Shown here: in pieces, positions 33,843 through 46,376 of the stretch
Numbering within the stretch: the first letter of the stretch is position 1
Layout: every line of letters starts with the position of its first letter
Source: Henricia sp. BOLD:AAB3569
Lineage: Eukaryota; Echinodermata; Asteroidea; Spinulosida; Echinasteridae
Direction: 5' to 3'
Assembly (NCBI GenBank): GCA_037783545.1
Contig: JBBELK010000458.1
Coordinates: 310,001-374,000 of the forward strand
Length of the DNA: 64,000 nucleotides
Made by a program: the position numbers and the translations under genes
The notes under the pieces: model-generated
What the model saw: the letters and a program-made list of their open reading frames with translations, nothing else
Databases searched by the model: none
What the model was told of the DNA's origin: nothing

Positions 33843-36738
33843 GTGCCAACAATTAGTGTGCCGGCACTGAGTTTTAGCTACATTCGACAATAACTCGGCC
33901 GGTTTGAACAGGAAACAGTTCAAATTTGCAGTATACGTTTGCGATGTAGTTCTGTTTAAGCAGAAAACATGCGAAGCTTGTCTGGAAATTCCTTCAGCTC
34001 CAAAATTGCGATCATACCAGACGCAGTGTTCTCCGAAAGCGGGGTCTGTTTGTGCCAACAATTAGTGTGCCGGCACTGAGTTTTAGCTACATTCGACAAT
34101 AACTCGGCCGGTTTGAACAGGAAACAGTTCAAATTTGCAGTATACGTTTGCGATGTAGTTCTGTTTAAGCAGAAAACATGCGAAGCTTGTCTGGAAATTC
34201 CTTCAGCTCCAAAATTGCGATCATACCAGACGCAGTGTTCTCCGAAAGCGTGGTCTGTTTGTGCCAAACAATTAGTGTGCCGGCACTGAGTTTTAGTTAC
34301 ATTTGACAATAACTCGGTCGGTTTGAACGGGAAACAGTTCAAATTTGCAGTATACGTTTGCGATGTAGTTCTGTTTAAGCAGAACAAATGCGAAGCTTGT
34401 CTGGAAATTCTTTCAGCTCCAAAATTTCGATCATACTAGACGCAGTGTTCTCCGAAAGCGGGGTCTGTTTGTGCCAACAATTAGTGTGCCGGCACTGAGT
34501 TTTAGCTACATTCGACAATAACTCGGTCGGTTTGAACAGGAAACAGTTCAAATTTGCAGTATACGTTTGCGTTGTAGATCTGTTTAAGCAGAAAACATGC
34601 GAAGCTTGTCTGGAAATTCCTTCAGCTCCAAAATTGCGATCATACCAGACGCAGTGTTCTCCGAAAGCGGCGTCTGTTTGTGCCAACAATTAGTGTGCCG
34701 GCACTGAGTTTTAGTTACATTTGACAATAACTCGGTCGGTTTGAACGGGAAACAGTTCAAATTTGCAGTATACGTTTGCGATGTAGTTCTGTTTAAGCAG
34801 AAACAATGCGAAGCTTGTCTGGAAATTCCTTCAGCTCCAAAATTGCGATCATACCAGACGCAGTGTTCTCCGAAAGCAATTAGTATGCCGACACTGAGTT
34901 TTAGCTACATTCGACAATAACTCGTTCGGTTTGAACTGGAAACAGTTGAAATTTGCAGTATACGTTTGCGATGTAGATCTGTTTAAGCAGAAAAAATGCG
35001 AAGCTTGTCTGGAAATTCCTTCAGCTCCAAAATACCGATCATACCAGACGCAGTGTTCTCCGAAAGCGGGGTCTGTTTGTGCCAACAATTAGTGTGCCGG
35101 CACTGAGTTTTAGCTACATTCGACAATAACTCGGTCGGTTTGAACAGGAAACAGTTCAAATTTGCAGTATACGTTTGCGATGTAGTTCTGTTTAAGCAGA
35201 AAACATGCGAAGCTTGTCTGGAAATTCCTTCAGCTCCAAAATTGCGATCATACCAGACGCAGTGTTCTCCGAAAGCGGGGTCTGTTTGTGCCAACAATTA
35301 GTGTGCCGGCACTGAGTTTTAGCTACATTCGACAATAACTCGGCCGGTTTGAACAGGAAACAGTTCAAATTTGCAGTATACGTTTGCGATGTAGTTCTGT
35401 TTAAGCAGAAAACATGCGAAGCTTGTCTGGAAATTCCTTCAGCTCCAAAATTGCGATCATACCAGACGCAGTGTTCTCCGAAAGCGTGGTCTGTTTGTGC
35501 CAAACAATGAGTGTGCCGGCACTGAGTTTTAGTTACATTTCACAATAACTCGGTCGGTTTGAACGGGAAACAGTTCAAATTTGCAGTATACGTTTGCGAT
35601 GTAGTTCTGTTTAAGCAGAACAAATGCGAAGCTTGTCTGGAAATTCTTTCAGCTCCAAAATTTCGATCATACTAGACGCAGTGTTCTCCGAAAGCGGGGT
35701 CTGTTTGTGCCAACAATTAGTGTGCCGGCACTGAGTTTTAGCTACATTCGACAATAACTCGGTCGGTTTGAACAGGAAACAGTTCAAATTTGCAGTATAC
35801 GTTTGCGTTGTAGATCTGTTTAAGCAGAAAACATGCGAAGCTTGTCTGGAAATTCCTTCAGCTCCAAAATTGCGATCATACCAGACGCAGTGTTCTCCGA
35901 AAGCAATTAGTATGCCGACACTGAGTTTTAGCTACATTCGACAATAACTCGTTCGGTTTGAACTGGAAACAGTTGAAATTTGCAGTATACGTTTGCGATG
36001 TAGATCTGTTGAAGCAGAAAAAATGCGAAGCTTGTCTGGAAATTCCTTCAGCTCCAAAATACCGATCATACCAGACGCAGTGTTCTCCGCAAGCGGGGTC
36101 TATTTGTACCAACAATTAGTGTGCCGGCACTGAGTTTTAGCTACATTCGACAATAACTCGGTCGGTTTGAACTGGAAACAGTTCAAATTTGCAGTATACG
36201 TTTGCGTTGTAGATCTGTTTAAGCAGAAAACATGCGAAGCTTGTCTGCAAATTCCTTCAGCTCCAAAATTGCGATCATACCAGACGCAGTGTTCTCCGAA
36301 AGCGGGGTCTGTTTGTGCCAACAATTAGTGTGCCGGCACTGAGTTTTAGCTACATTCGACAATAACTCGTTCTGTTTGAACTGGAAACAGTTCAAATTTG
36401 CAGTATACGTTTGCGATGTAGATCTGTTTAAGCAGACAAAATGCGAAGCTTGTCTGGAAATTCCTTCAGCTCCAAACTTTCGATCATACCAGACGCAGTG
36501 TTCTCCGAAAGCGGGGTCTGTTTGTGCCAACAATTAGTGTGCCGGCACTGAGTTTTAGTTACATTTGACAATAACTCGGTCGGTTTGAACGGGAAACAGT
36601 TCAAATTTGCAGTATACGTTTGCGATGTAGTTCTGTTTAAGCAGAAAAAATGCGAAGCTTGTCTGGAAATTCCTTCAGCTCCAAAATTGCGATCATACCA
36701 GACGCAGTGTTCTCCGAAAGCGGGGTCTGTTTGTGCCA

Positions 36739-37578
36739 ACAATTAGTGTGCCAGCACTGAGTTTTAGTTACATTTGACAATAATTCGGTCGGTTTGAACT
36801 GGAAACAGTTCAAATTTGCAGTATACGTTTGCGATGTAGTTCTGTTTAAGCAGAAAAAATGCGAAGCTTGTCTGGAAATTCCTTCAGCTCCAAAATTGCG
36901 ATCATACCAGACGCAGTGTTCTCCGAAAGCGGGGTCTGTTTGTGCCAACAATTAGTGTGCCGGCACTGAGTTTTAGCTACATTCGACAATAACTCGTTCT
37001 GTTTGAACTGGAAACAGTTCAAATTTGCAGTATACGTTTGCGATGTAGATCTGTTTAAGCAGACAAAATGCGAAGCTTGTCTGGAAATTCCTTCAGCTCC
37101 AAACTTTCGATCATACCAGACGCAGTGTTCTCCGAAAGCGGGGTCTGTTTGTGCCAACAATTAGTGTGCCGGCACTGAGTTTTAGTTACATTTGACAATA
37201 ACTCGGTCGGTTTGAACGGGAAACAGTTCAAATTTGCAGTATACGTTTGCGATGTAGTTCTGTTTAAGCAGAAAAAATGCGAAGCTTGTCTGGAAATTCC
37301 TTCAGCTCCAAAATTGCGATCATACCAGACGCAGTGTTCTCCGAAAGCGGGGTCTGTTTGTGCCAACAATTAGTGTGCCGGCACTGAGTTTTAGCTACAT
37401 TCGACAATAACTCGTTCTGTTTGAACTGGAAACAGTTCAAATTTGCAGTATACGTTTGCGATGTAGATCTGTTTAAGCAGACAAAATGCGAAGCTTGTCT
37501 GGAAATTCCTTCAGCTCCAAACTTTCGATCATACCAGACGCAGTGTTCTCCGAAAGCGGGGTCTGTTTGTGCCAACAA
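36739..37578. repeat. 418-bp dimer amplified locally
   Basis: Two unit types alternate here: a TTACATTTG/GAACGGG/AAAATTGCG unit and a CTACATTCG/GTTCTGTTTGAACTGG/AAACTTTCG unit. The pair repeats every 418 bp at 36846 and 37264, and once in the related stretch 32517-33249. Elsewhere the same pair usually appears singly, so this looks like a recent dimer-scale expansion. Confidence 0.7.
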
Positions 37579-37734
37579 TTAGTGTGCCGGCACTGAGTTT
37601 TAGCTACATTCGACAATAACTCGGTCGGTTTGAACAGGAAACAGTTCAAATTTGCAGTATACGTTTGCGATGTAGTTCTGTTTAAGCAGAAAAAATGCGA
37701 AGCTTGTCTGGAAATTCCTTCAGCTCCAAAATTG

Positions 37735-38171
37735 CGAAAGCGGCGTCTGTTTGTGCCAACAATTAGTGTGCCGGCACTGAGTTTTAGCTACATTCGACAA
37801 TAACTCGGTCGGTTTGAACAGGAAACAGTTCAAATTTGCAGTATACGTTTGCGTTGTAGATCTGTTTAAGCAGAAAACATGCGAAGCTTGTCTGGAAATT
37901 CCTTCAGCTCCAAACTTTCGATCATACCAGACGCAGTGTTCTCCGAAAGCGGGGTCTGTTTGTGCCAACAATTAGTGTGCCGGCACTGAGTTTTAGCTAC
38001 ATTCGACAATAACTCGGCTGGTTTGAACAGGAAACAGTTCAAATTTGCAGTATACGTTTGCGATGTAGTTCTGTTTAAGCAGAAAAAATGCGAAGCTTGT
38101 CTGGAAATTCCTTCAGCTCCAAAATTGCGATCATACCAGACGCAGTGTTCTCCGAAAGCGGGGTCTGTTTT
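37735..38171. repeat. 184-bp/GGCTGG/T-insertion cassette, copy 7
   Basis: Junction 37735, GGCTGG at about 38017, four-T run at 38168. It has the AAAAAATGCG flank and is the 4329-bp partner of copy 6. No further copy is seen downstream. Confidence 0.9.
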
Positions 38172-41100
38172 GTGCCAACAATTAGTGTGCCGGCACTGAG
38201 TTTTAGCTACATTCGACAATAACTCGGCCGGTTTGAACAGGAAACAGTTCAAATTTGCAGTATACGTTTGCGATGTAGTTCTGTTTAAGCAGAAAACATG
38301 CGAAGCTTGTCTGGAAATTCCTTCAGCTCCAAAATTGCGATCATACCAGACGCAGTGTTCTCCGAAAGCGGGGTCTGTTTGTGCCAACAATTAGTGTGCC
38401 GGCACTGAGTTTTAGCTACATTCGACAATAACTCGGCCGGTTTGAACAGGAAACAGTTCAAATTTGCAGTATACGTTTGCGATGTAGTTCTGTTTAAGCA
38501 GAAAACATGCGAAGCTTGTCTGGAAATTCCTTCAGCTCCAAAATTGCGATCATACCAGACGCAGTGTTCTCCGAAAGCGTGGTCTGTTTGTGCCAAACAA
38601 TTAGTGTGCCGGCACTGAGTTTTAGTTACATTTGACAATAACTCGGTCGGTTTGAACGGGAAACAGTTCAAATTTGCAGTATACGTTTGCGATGTAGTTC
38701 TGTTTAAGCAGAACAAATGCGAAGCTTGTCTGGAAATTCTTTCAGCTCCAAAATTTCGATCATACTAGACGCAGTGTTCTCCGAAAGCGGGGTCTGTTTG
38801 TGCCAACAATTAGTGTGCCGGCACTGAGTTTTAGCTACATTCGACAATAACTCGGTCGGTTTGAACAGGAAACAGTTCAAATTTGCAGTATACGTTTGCG
38901 TTGTAGATCTGTTTAAGCAGAAAACATGCGAAGCTTGTCTGGAAATTCCTTCAGCTCCAAAATTGCGATCATACCAGACGCAGTGTTCTCCGAAAGCGGC
39001 GTCTGTTTGTGCCAACAATTAGTGTGCCGGCACTGAGTTTTAGTTACATTTGACAATAACTCGGTCGGTTTGAACGGGAAACAGTTCAAATTTGCAGTAT
39101 ACGTTTGCGATGTAGTTCTGTTTAAGCAGAAACAATGCGAAGCTTGTCTGGAAATTCCTTCAGCTCCAAAATTGCGATCATACCAGACGCAGTGTTCTCC
39201 GAAAGCAATTAGTATGCCGACACTGAGTTTTAGCTACATTCGACAATAACTCGTTCGGTTTGAACTGGAAACAGTTGAAATTTGCAGTATACGTTTGCGA
39301 TGTAGATCTGTTTAAGCAGAAAAAATGCGAAGCTTGTCTGGAAATTCCTTCAGCTCCAAAATACCGATCATACCAGACGCAGTGTTCTCCGAAAGCGGGG
39401 TCTGTTTGTGCCAACAATTAGTGTGCCGGCACTGAGTTTTAGCTACATTCGACAATAACTCGGTCGGTTTGAACAGGAAACAGTTCAAATTTGCAGTATA
39501 CGTTTGCGATGTAGTTCTGTTTAAGCAGAAAACATGCGAAGCTTGTCTGGAAATTCCTTCAGCTCCAAAATTGCGATCATACCAGACGCAGTGTTCTCCG
39601 AAAGCGGGGTCTGTTTGTGCCAACAATTAGTGTGCCGGCACTGAGTTTTAGCTACATTCGACAATAACTCGGCCGGTTTGAACAGGAAACAGTTCAAATT
39701 TGCAGTATACGTTTGCGATGTAGTTCTGTTTAAGCAGAAAACATGCGAAGCTTGTCTGGAAATTCCTTCAGCTCCAAAATTGCGATCATACCAGACGCAG
39801 TGTTCTCCGAAAGCGTGGTCTGTTTGTGCCAAACAATTAGTGTGCCGGCACTGAGTTTTAGTTACATTTCACAATAACTCGGTCGGTTTGAACGGGAAAC
39901 AGTTCAAATTTGCAGTATACGTTTGCGTTGTAGATCTGTTTAAGCAGAAAACATGCGAAGCTTGTCTGGAAATTCCTTCAGCTCCAAAATTGCGATCATA
40001 CCAGACGCAGTGTTCTCCGAAAGCGGCGTCTGTTTGTGCCAACAATTAGTGTGCCGGCACTGAGTTTTAGTTACATTTGACAATAACTCGGTCGGTTTGA
40101 ACGGGAAACAGTTCAAATTTGCAGTATACGTTTGCGATGTAGTTCTGTTTAAGCAGAAAAAATGCGAAGCTTGTCTGGAAATTCCTTCAGCTCCAAAATT
40201 GCGATCATACCAGACGCAGTGTTCTCCGAAAGCAATTAGTATGCCGACACTGAGTTTTAGCTACATTTGACAATAACTCGTTCGGTTTGAACTGGAAACA
40301 GTTGAAATTTGCAGTATACGTTTGCGATGTAGATCTGTTGAAGCAGAAAAAAATGCGAAGCTTGTCTGGAAATTCCTTCAGCTCCAAGATACCGATCATA
40401 CCAGACGCAGTGTTCTCCGCAAGCGGGGTCTGTTTGTACCAACAATTAGTGTGCCGGCACTGAGTTTTAGCTACATTCGACAATAACTCGGTCGGTTTGA
40501 ACTGGAAACAGTTCAAATTTGCAGTATTCGTTTGCGTTGTAGATCTGTTTAAGCAGAAAACATGCGAAGCTTGTCTGCAAATTCCTTCAGCTCCAAAATT
40601 GCGATCATACCAGACGCAGTGTTCTGCGAAAGCGTGGTCTGTTTGTGCCAACAATTAGCATGCCGACACTGAGTTTTAGCTACATTCGACAATAACTCGG
40701 CCGGTTTGAACAGGAAACAGTTCAAATTTGCAGTATACGTTTGCGATGTAGTTCTGTTTAAGCAGAAAACATGCGAAGCTTGTCTGGAAATTCCTTCAGC
40801 TCCAAAATTGCGATCATACCAGACGCAGTGTTCTCCGAAAGCGGGGTCTGTTTGTGCCAACAATTAGTGTGCCGGCACTGAGTTTTAGCTACATTCGACA
40901 ATAACTCGTTCTGTTTGAACTGGAAACAGTTCAAATTTGCAGTATACGTTTGCGATGTAGATCTGTTTAAGCAGACAAAATGCGAAGCTTGTCTGGAAAT
41001 TCCTTCAGCTCCAAACTTTCGATCATACCAGACGCAGTGTTCTCCGAAAGCGGGGTCTGTTTGTGCCAACAATTAGTGTGCCGGCACTGAGTTTTAGTTA

Positions 41101-41839
41101 CATTTGACAATAACTCGGTCGGTTTGAACGGGAAACAGTTCAAATTTGCAGTATACGTTTGCGATGTAGTTCTGTTTAAGCAGAAAAAATGCGAAGCTTG
41201 TCTGGAAATTCCTTCAGCTCCAAAATTGCGATCATACCAGACGCAGTGTTCTCCGAAAGCGGGGTCTGTTTGTGCCAACAATTAGTGTGCCAGCACTGAG
41301 TTTTAGTTACATTTGACAATAATTCGGTCGGTTTGAACTGGAAACAGTTCAAATTTGCAGTATACGTTTGCGATGTAGTTCTGTTTAAGCAGAAAACATG
41401 CGAAGCTTGTCTGGAAATTCCTTCAGCTCCAAAATTGCGATCATACCAGACGCAGTGTTCTCCGAAAGCGGGGTCTGTTTGTGCCAACAATTAGTGTGCC
41501 GGCACTGAGTTTTAGCTACATTCGACAATAACTCGTTCTGTTTGAACTGGAAACAGTTCAAATTTGCAGTATACGTTTGCGATGTAGATCTGTTTAAGCA
41601 GACAAAATGCGAAGCTTGTCTGGAAATTCCTTCAGCTCCAAACTTTCGATCATACCAGACGCAGTGTTCTCCGAAAGCGGGGTCTGTTTGTGCCAACAAT
41701 TAGTGTGCCGGCACTGAGTTTTAGCTACATTCGACAATAACTCGGCCGGTTTGAACAGGAAACAGTTCAAATTTGCAGTATACGTTTGCGATGTAGTTCT
41801 GTTTAAGCAGAAAAAATGCGAAGCTTGTCTGGAGATTCC

Positions 41840-43290
41840 TTCAGCTCCAAAATTGCGATCATACCAGACGCAGTGTTCTCCGAAAGCGGGGTCTGTTTGT
41901 GCCAACAATTAGTGTGCCGGCACTGAGTTTTAGCTACATTCGACAATAACTCGGCCGGTTTGAACAGGAAACAGTTCAAATTTGCAGTATACGTTTGCGA
42001 TGTAGTTCTGTTTAAGCAGAAAACATGCGAAGCTTGTCTGGAAATTCCTTCAGCTCCAAAATTGCGATCATACCAGACGCAGTGTTCTCCGAAAGCGTGG
42101 TCTGTTTGTGCCAAACAATTAGTGTGCCGGCACTGAGTTTTAGTTACATTTGACAATAACTCGGTCGGTTTGAACGGGAAACAGTTCAAATTTGCAGTAT
42201 ACGTTTGCGATGTAGTTCTGTTTAAGCAGAACAAATGCGAAGCTTGTCTGGAAATTCTTTCAGCTCCAAAATTTCGATCATACTAGACGCAGTGTTCTCC
42301 GAAAGCGGGGTCTGTTTGTGCCAACAATTAGTGTGCCGGCACTGAGTTTTAGCTACATTCGACAATAACTCGGTCGGTTTGAACAGGAAACAGTTCAAAT
42401 TTGCAGTATACGTTTGCGTTGTAGATCTGTTTAAGCAGAAAACATGCGAAGCTTGTCTGGAAATTCCTTCAGCTCCAAAATTGCGATCATACCAGACGCA
42501 GTGTTCTCCGAAAGCGGCGTCTGTTTGTGCCAACAATTAGTGTGCCGGCACTGAGTTTTAGTTACATTTGACAATAACTCGGTCGGTTTGAACGGGAAAC
42601 AGTTCAAATTTGCAGTATACGTTTGCGATGTAGTTCTGTTTAAGCAGAAAAAATGCGAAGCTTGTCTGGAAATTCCTTCAGCTCCAAAATTGCGATCATA
42701 CCAGACGCAGTGTTCTCCGAAAGCGGGGTCTGTTTGTGCCAACAATTAGTGTGCCGGCACTGAGTTTTAGTTACATTTGACAATAACTCGGTCGGTTTGA
42801 ACGGGAAACAGTTCAAATTTGCAGTATACGTTTGCGATGTAGTTCTGTTTAAGCAGAACAAATGCGAAGCTTGTCTGGAAATTCCTTCAGCTCCAAAATT
42901 TCGATCATACCAGACGCAGTGTTCTCCGAAAGCGGTGTCTGTTTGTGCCAACAATTAGTGTGCCGGCACTGAGTTTTAGCTACATTCGACAATAACTCGG
43001 TCGGTTTGAACAGGAAACAGTTCAAATTTGCAGTATACGTTTGCGATGTAGTTCTGTTTAAGCAGAAAAAATGCGAAGCTTGTCTGGAAATTCCTTCAGC
43101 TCCAAAATTGCGATCATACGAAAGCGGGGTCTGTTTGTACCAACAATTAGTGTGCCGGCACTGAGTTTTAGCTACATTCGACAATAACTCGTTCGGTTTG
43201 AACTGGAAACAGTTCAAATTTGCAGTATACGTTTGCGATGTAGATCTGTTTAAGCAGACAAAATGCGAAGCTTGTCTGGAAATTCCTTCA
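41840..43290. repeat. 1.45-kb block repeated at 53628-55080 (offset 11788)
   Basis: This is the longest-range clear copy seen. Unit order, the GCGGTGTCTG variant and the 192-bp junction (43113/54901) match at 11788 bp. The pair diverges where AAACTTCCG (about 43297) faces AAAATTGCG (about 55085). Confidence 0.78.
43076..43267. repeat. 192-bp monomer class (17-bp deletion), first of eight
   Basis: HindIII spacing is 192 bp. Seventeen bases are missing between GATCATAC and GAAAGC. The junction ATCATACGAAAGC occurs near 43113, 54901, 56349, 56749, 56941, 57761, 58161 and 58353. In every copy the downstream text is GGGGTCTGTTTGTACC, so the deletion and the TACC variant travel together. 192 is a multiple of three, so minus-strand frames stay open across these units. 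Confidence 0.92.
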
Positions 43291-43869
43291 GCTCCAAACT
43301 TCCGATCATACCAGACACAGTGTTCTCCGAAAGCAGCGTCTGTTTGTGCCAACAATTAGTGTGCCGGCACTGAGTTTTAGTTACATTTGACAATAACTCG
43401 GTCGGTTTGAACTGGAAACAGTTCAAATTTGCAGTATACGTTTGCGATGTAGATCTGTTGAAGCAGAAAACATGCGAAGCTTGTCTGGAAATTCCTTCAG
43501 CTCCAAAATTGCGATCATACCAGACGCAGTGTTCTCCGAAAGCGGCGTCTGTTTGTGCCAACAATTAGTGTGCCGGCACTGAGTTTTAGCTACATTCGAC
43601 AATAACTCGGTCGGTTTGAACAGGAAACAGTTCAAATTTGCAGTATACGTTTGCGTTGTAGATCTGTTTAAGCAGAAAACATGCGAAACTTGTCTGGAAA
43701 TTCCTTCAGCTCCAAAATTGCGATCATACCAGACGCAGTGTTCTCCGAAAGCGGGGTCTGTTTGTGCCAACAATTAGTGTGCCGGCACTGAGTTTTAGCT
43801 ACATTCGACAATAACTCGGCCGGTTTGAACAGGAAACAGTTCAAATTTGCAGTATACGTTTGCGTTGTA

Positions 43870-46370
43870 GATCTGTTTAAGCAGAAAACATGCGAAGCTT
43901 GTCTGGAAATTCCTTCAGCTCCAAAATTGCGATCATACCAGACGCAGTGTTCTCCGAAAGCGGGGTCTGTTTGTGCCAACAATTAGTGTGCCGGCACTGA
44001 GTTTTAGTTACATTCGACAATAACTCGGTCGGTTTGAACGGGAAACAGTTCAAATTTGCAGTATACGTTTGCGATGTAGTTCTGTTTAAGCAGAAACAAT
44101 GCGAAGCTTGTCTGGAAATTCCTTCAGCTCCAAAATTGCGATCATACCAGACGCAGTGTTCTCCGAAAGCAATTAGTATGCCGACACTGAGTTTTAGCTA
44201 CATTCGACAATAACTCGTTCGGTTTGAACTGGAAACAGTTGAAATTTGCAGTATACGTTTGCGATGTAGATCTGTTTAAGCAGAAAAAATGCGAAGCTTG
44301 TCTGGAAATTCCTTCAGCTCCAAAATTGCGATCATACCAGACGCAGTGTTCTCCGAAAGCGGGGTCTGTTTGTGCCAACAATTAGTGTGCCGGCACTGAG
44401 TTTTAGCTACATTCGACAATAACTCGGCCGGTTTGAACAGGAAACAGTTCAAATTTGCAGTATACGTTTGCGTTGTAGATCTGTTTAAGCAGAAAACATG
44501 CGAAGCTTGTCTGGAAATTCCTTCAGCTCCAAAATTGCGATCATACCAGACGCAGTGTTCTCCGAAAGCGGCGTCTGTTTGTGCCAACAATTAGTGTGCC
44601 GGCACTGAGTTTTAGTTACATTTGACAATAACTCGGTCGGTTTGAACGGGAAACAGTTCAAATTTGCAGTATACGTTTGCGATGTAGTTCTGTTTAAGCA
44701 GAAAAAATGCGAAGCTTGTCTGGAAATTCCTTCAGCTCCAAAATTGCGATCATACCAGACGCAGTGTTCTCCGAAAGCGGGGTCTGTTTGTGCCAACAAT
44801 TAGTGTGCCGGCACTGAGTTTTAGCTACATTCGACAATAACTCGGTCGGTTTGAACAGGAAACAGTTCAAATTTGCAGTATACGTTTGCGTTGTAGATCT
44901 GTTTAAGCAGAAAACATGCGAAGCTTGTCTGGAAATTCCTTCAGCTCCAAAATTGCGATCATACCAGACGCAGTGTTCTCCGAAAGCGGCGTCTGTTTGT
45001 GCCAACAATTAGTGTGCCGGCACTGAGTTTTAGTTACATTTGACAATAACTCGGTCGGTTTGAACGGGAAACAGTTCAAATTTGCAGTATACGTTTGCGA
45101 TGTAGTTCTGTTTAAGCAGAAACAATGCGAAGCTTGTCTGGAAATTCCTTTAGCTCCAAAATTTCGATCATACCAGACGCAGTGTTCTCCGAAAGCAATT
45201 AGTATGCCGACACTGAGTTTTAGCTACATTCGACAATAACTCGTTCGGTTTGAACTGGAAACAGTTGAAATTTGCAGTATACGTTTGCGATGTAGTTCTG
45301 TTTAAGCAGAAAACATGCGAAGCTTGTCTGGAAATTCCTTCAGCTCCAAAATTGCGATCATACCAGACGCAGTGTTCTCCGAAAGCGGGGTCTGTTTGTG
45401 CCAACAATTAGTGTGCCGGCACTGAGTTTTAGCTACATTCGACAATAACTCGGCCGGTTTGAACAGGAAACAGTTCAAATTTGCAGTATACGTTTGCGTT
45501 GTAGATCTGTTTAAGCAGAAAACATGCGAAGCTTGTCTGGAAATTCCTTCAGCTCCAAAATTGCGATCATACCAGACGCAGTGTTCTCCGAAAGCGGCGT
45601 CTGTTTGTGCCAACAATTAGTGTGCCGGCACTGAGTTTTAGTTACATTTGACAATAACTCGGTCGGTTTGAACGGGAAACAGTTCAAATTTGCAGTATAC
45701 GTTTGCGATGTAGTTCTGTTTAAGCAGAAAAAATGCGAAGCTTGTCTGGAAATTCCTTCAGCTCCAAAATTGCGATCATACCAGACGCAGTGTTCTCCGA
45801 AAGCGGGGTCTGTTTGTGCCAACAATTAGTGTGCCGGCACTGAGTTTTAGCTACATTCGACAATAACTCGGTCGGTTTGAACAGGAAACAGTTCAAATTT
45901 GCAGTATACGTTTGCGTTGTAGATCTGTTTAAGCAGAAAACATGCGAAGCTTGTCTGGAAATTCCTTCAGCTCCAAAATTGCGATCATACCAGACGCAGT
46001 GTTCTCCGAAAGCGGCGTCTGTTTGTGCCAACAATTAGTGTGCCGGCACTGAGTTTTAGTTACATTTGACAATAACTCGGTCGGTTTGAACGGGAAACAG
46101 TTCAAATTTGCAGTATACGTTTGCGATGTAGTTCTGTTTAAGCAGAAACAATGCGAAGCTTGTCTGGAAATTCCTTCAGCTCCAAAATTGCGATCATACC
46201 AGACGCAGTGTTCTCCGAAAGCAATTAGTATGCCGACACTGAGTTTTAGCTACATTCGACAATAACTCGTTCGGTTTGAACTGGAAACAGTTGAAATTTG
46301 CAGTATACGTTTGCGATGTAGATCTGTTTAAGCAGAAAAAAATGCGAAGCTTGTCTGGAAATTCCTTCAG
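43870..46370. repeat. 1026-bp HOR, two full copies and part of a third
   Basis: Four 209-bp units and one 190-bp unit repeat at 1026 bp: junctions at 44169, 45195 and 46221, with matching CGTTGTAGATC and AAACAATGCG markers. Copies are about 43870-44895, 44896-45921 and 45922-46370. The third breaks off where AAAATTGCG changes to AAAATACCG near 46377. Confidence 0.8.
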
Positions 46371-46376
46371 CTCCAA

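Larger units (their letters stand above)
32610..39890. repeat. 4329-bp large HOR, two nearly adjacent copies
   Basis: About 32610-35560 matches 36940-39890 at 4329 bp: 184-bp junctions 33406/37735, T insertions 33839/38168, 190-bp junctions 34876/39205. The 190-bp junction 35903/40232 keeps the same offset although the units just before it have been exchanged. Downstream the relation continues at offset 4539 (36290-36840 with 40830-41380), one 209-bp unit longer. Confidence 0.8.
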
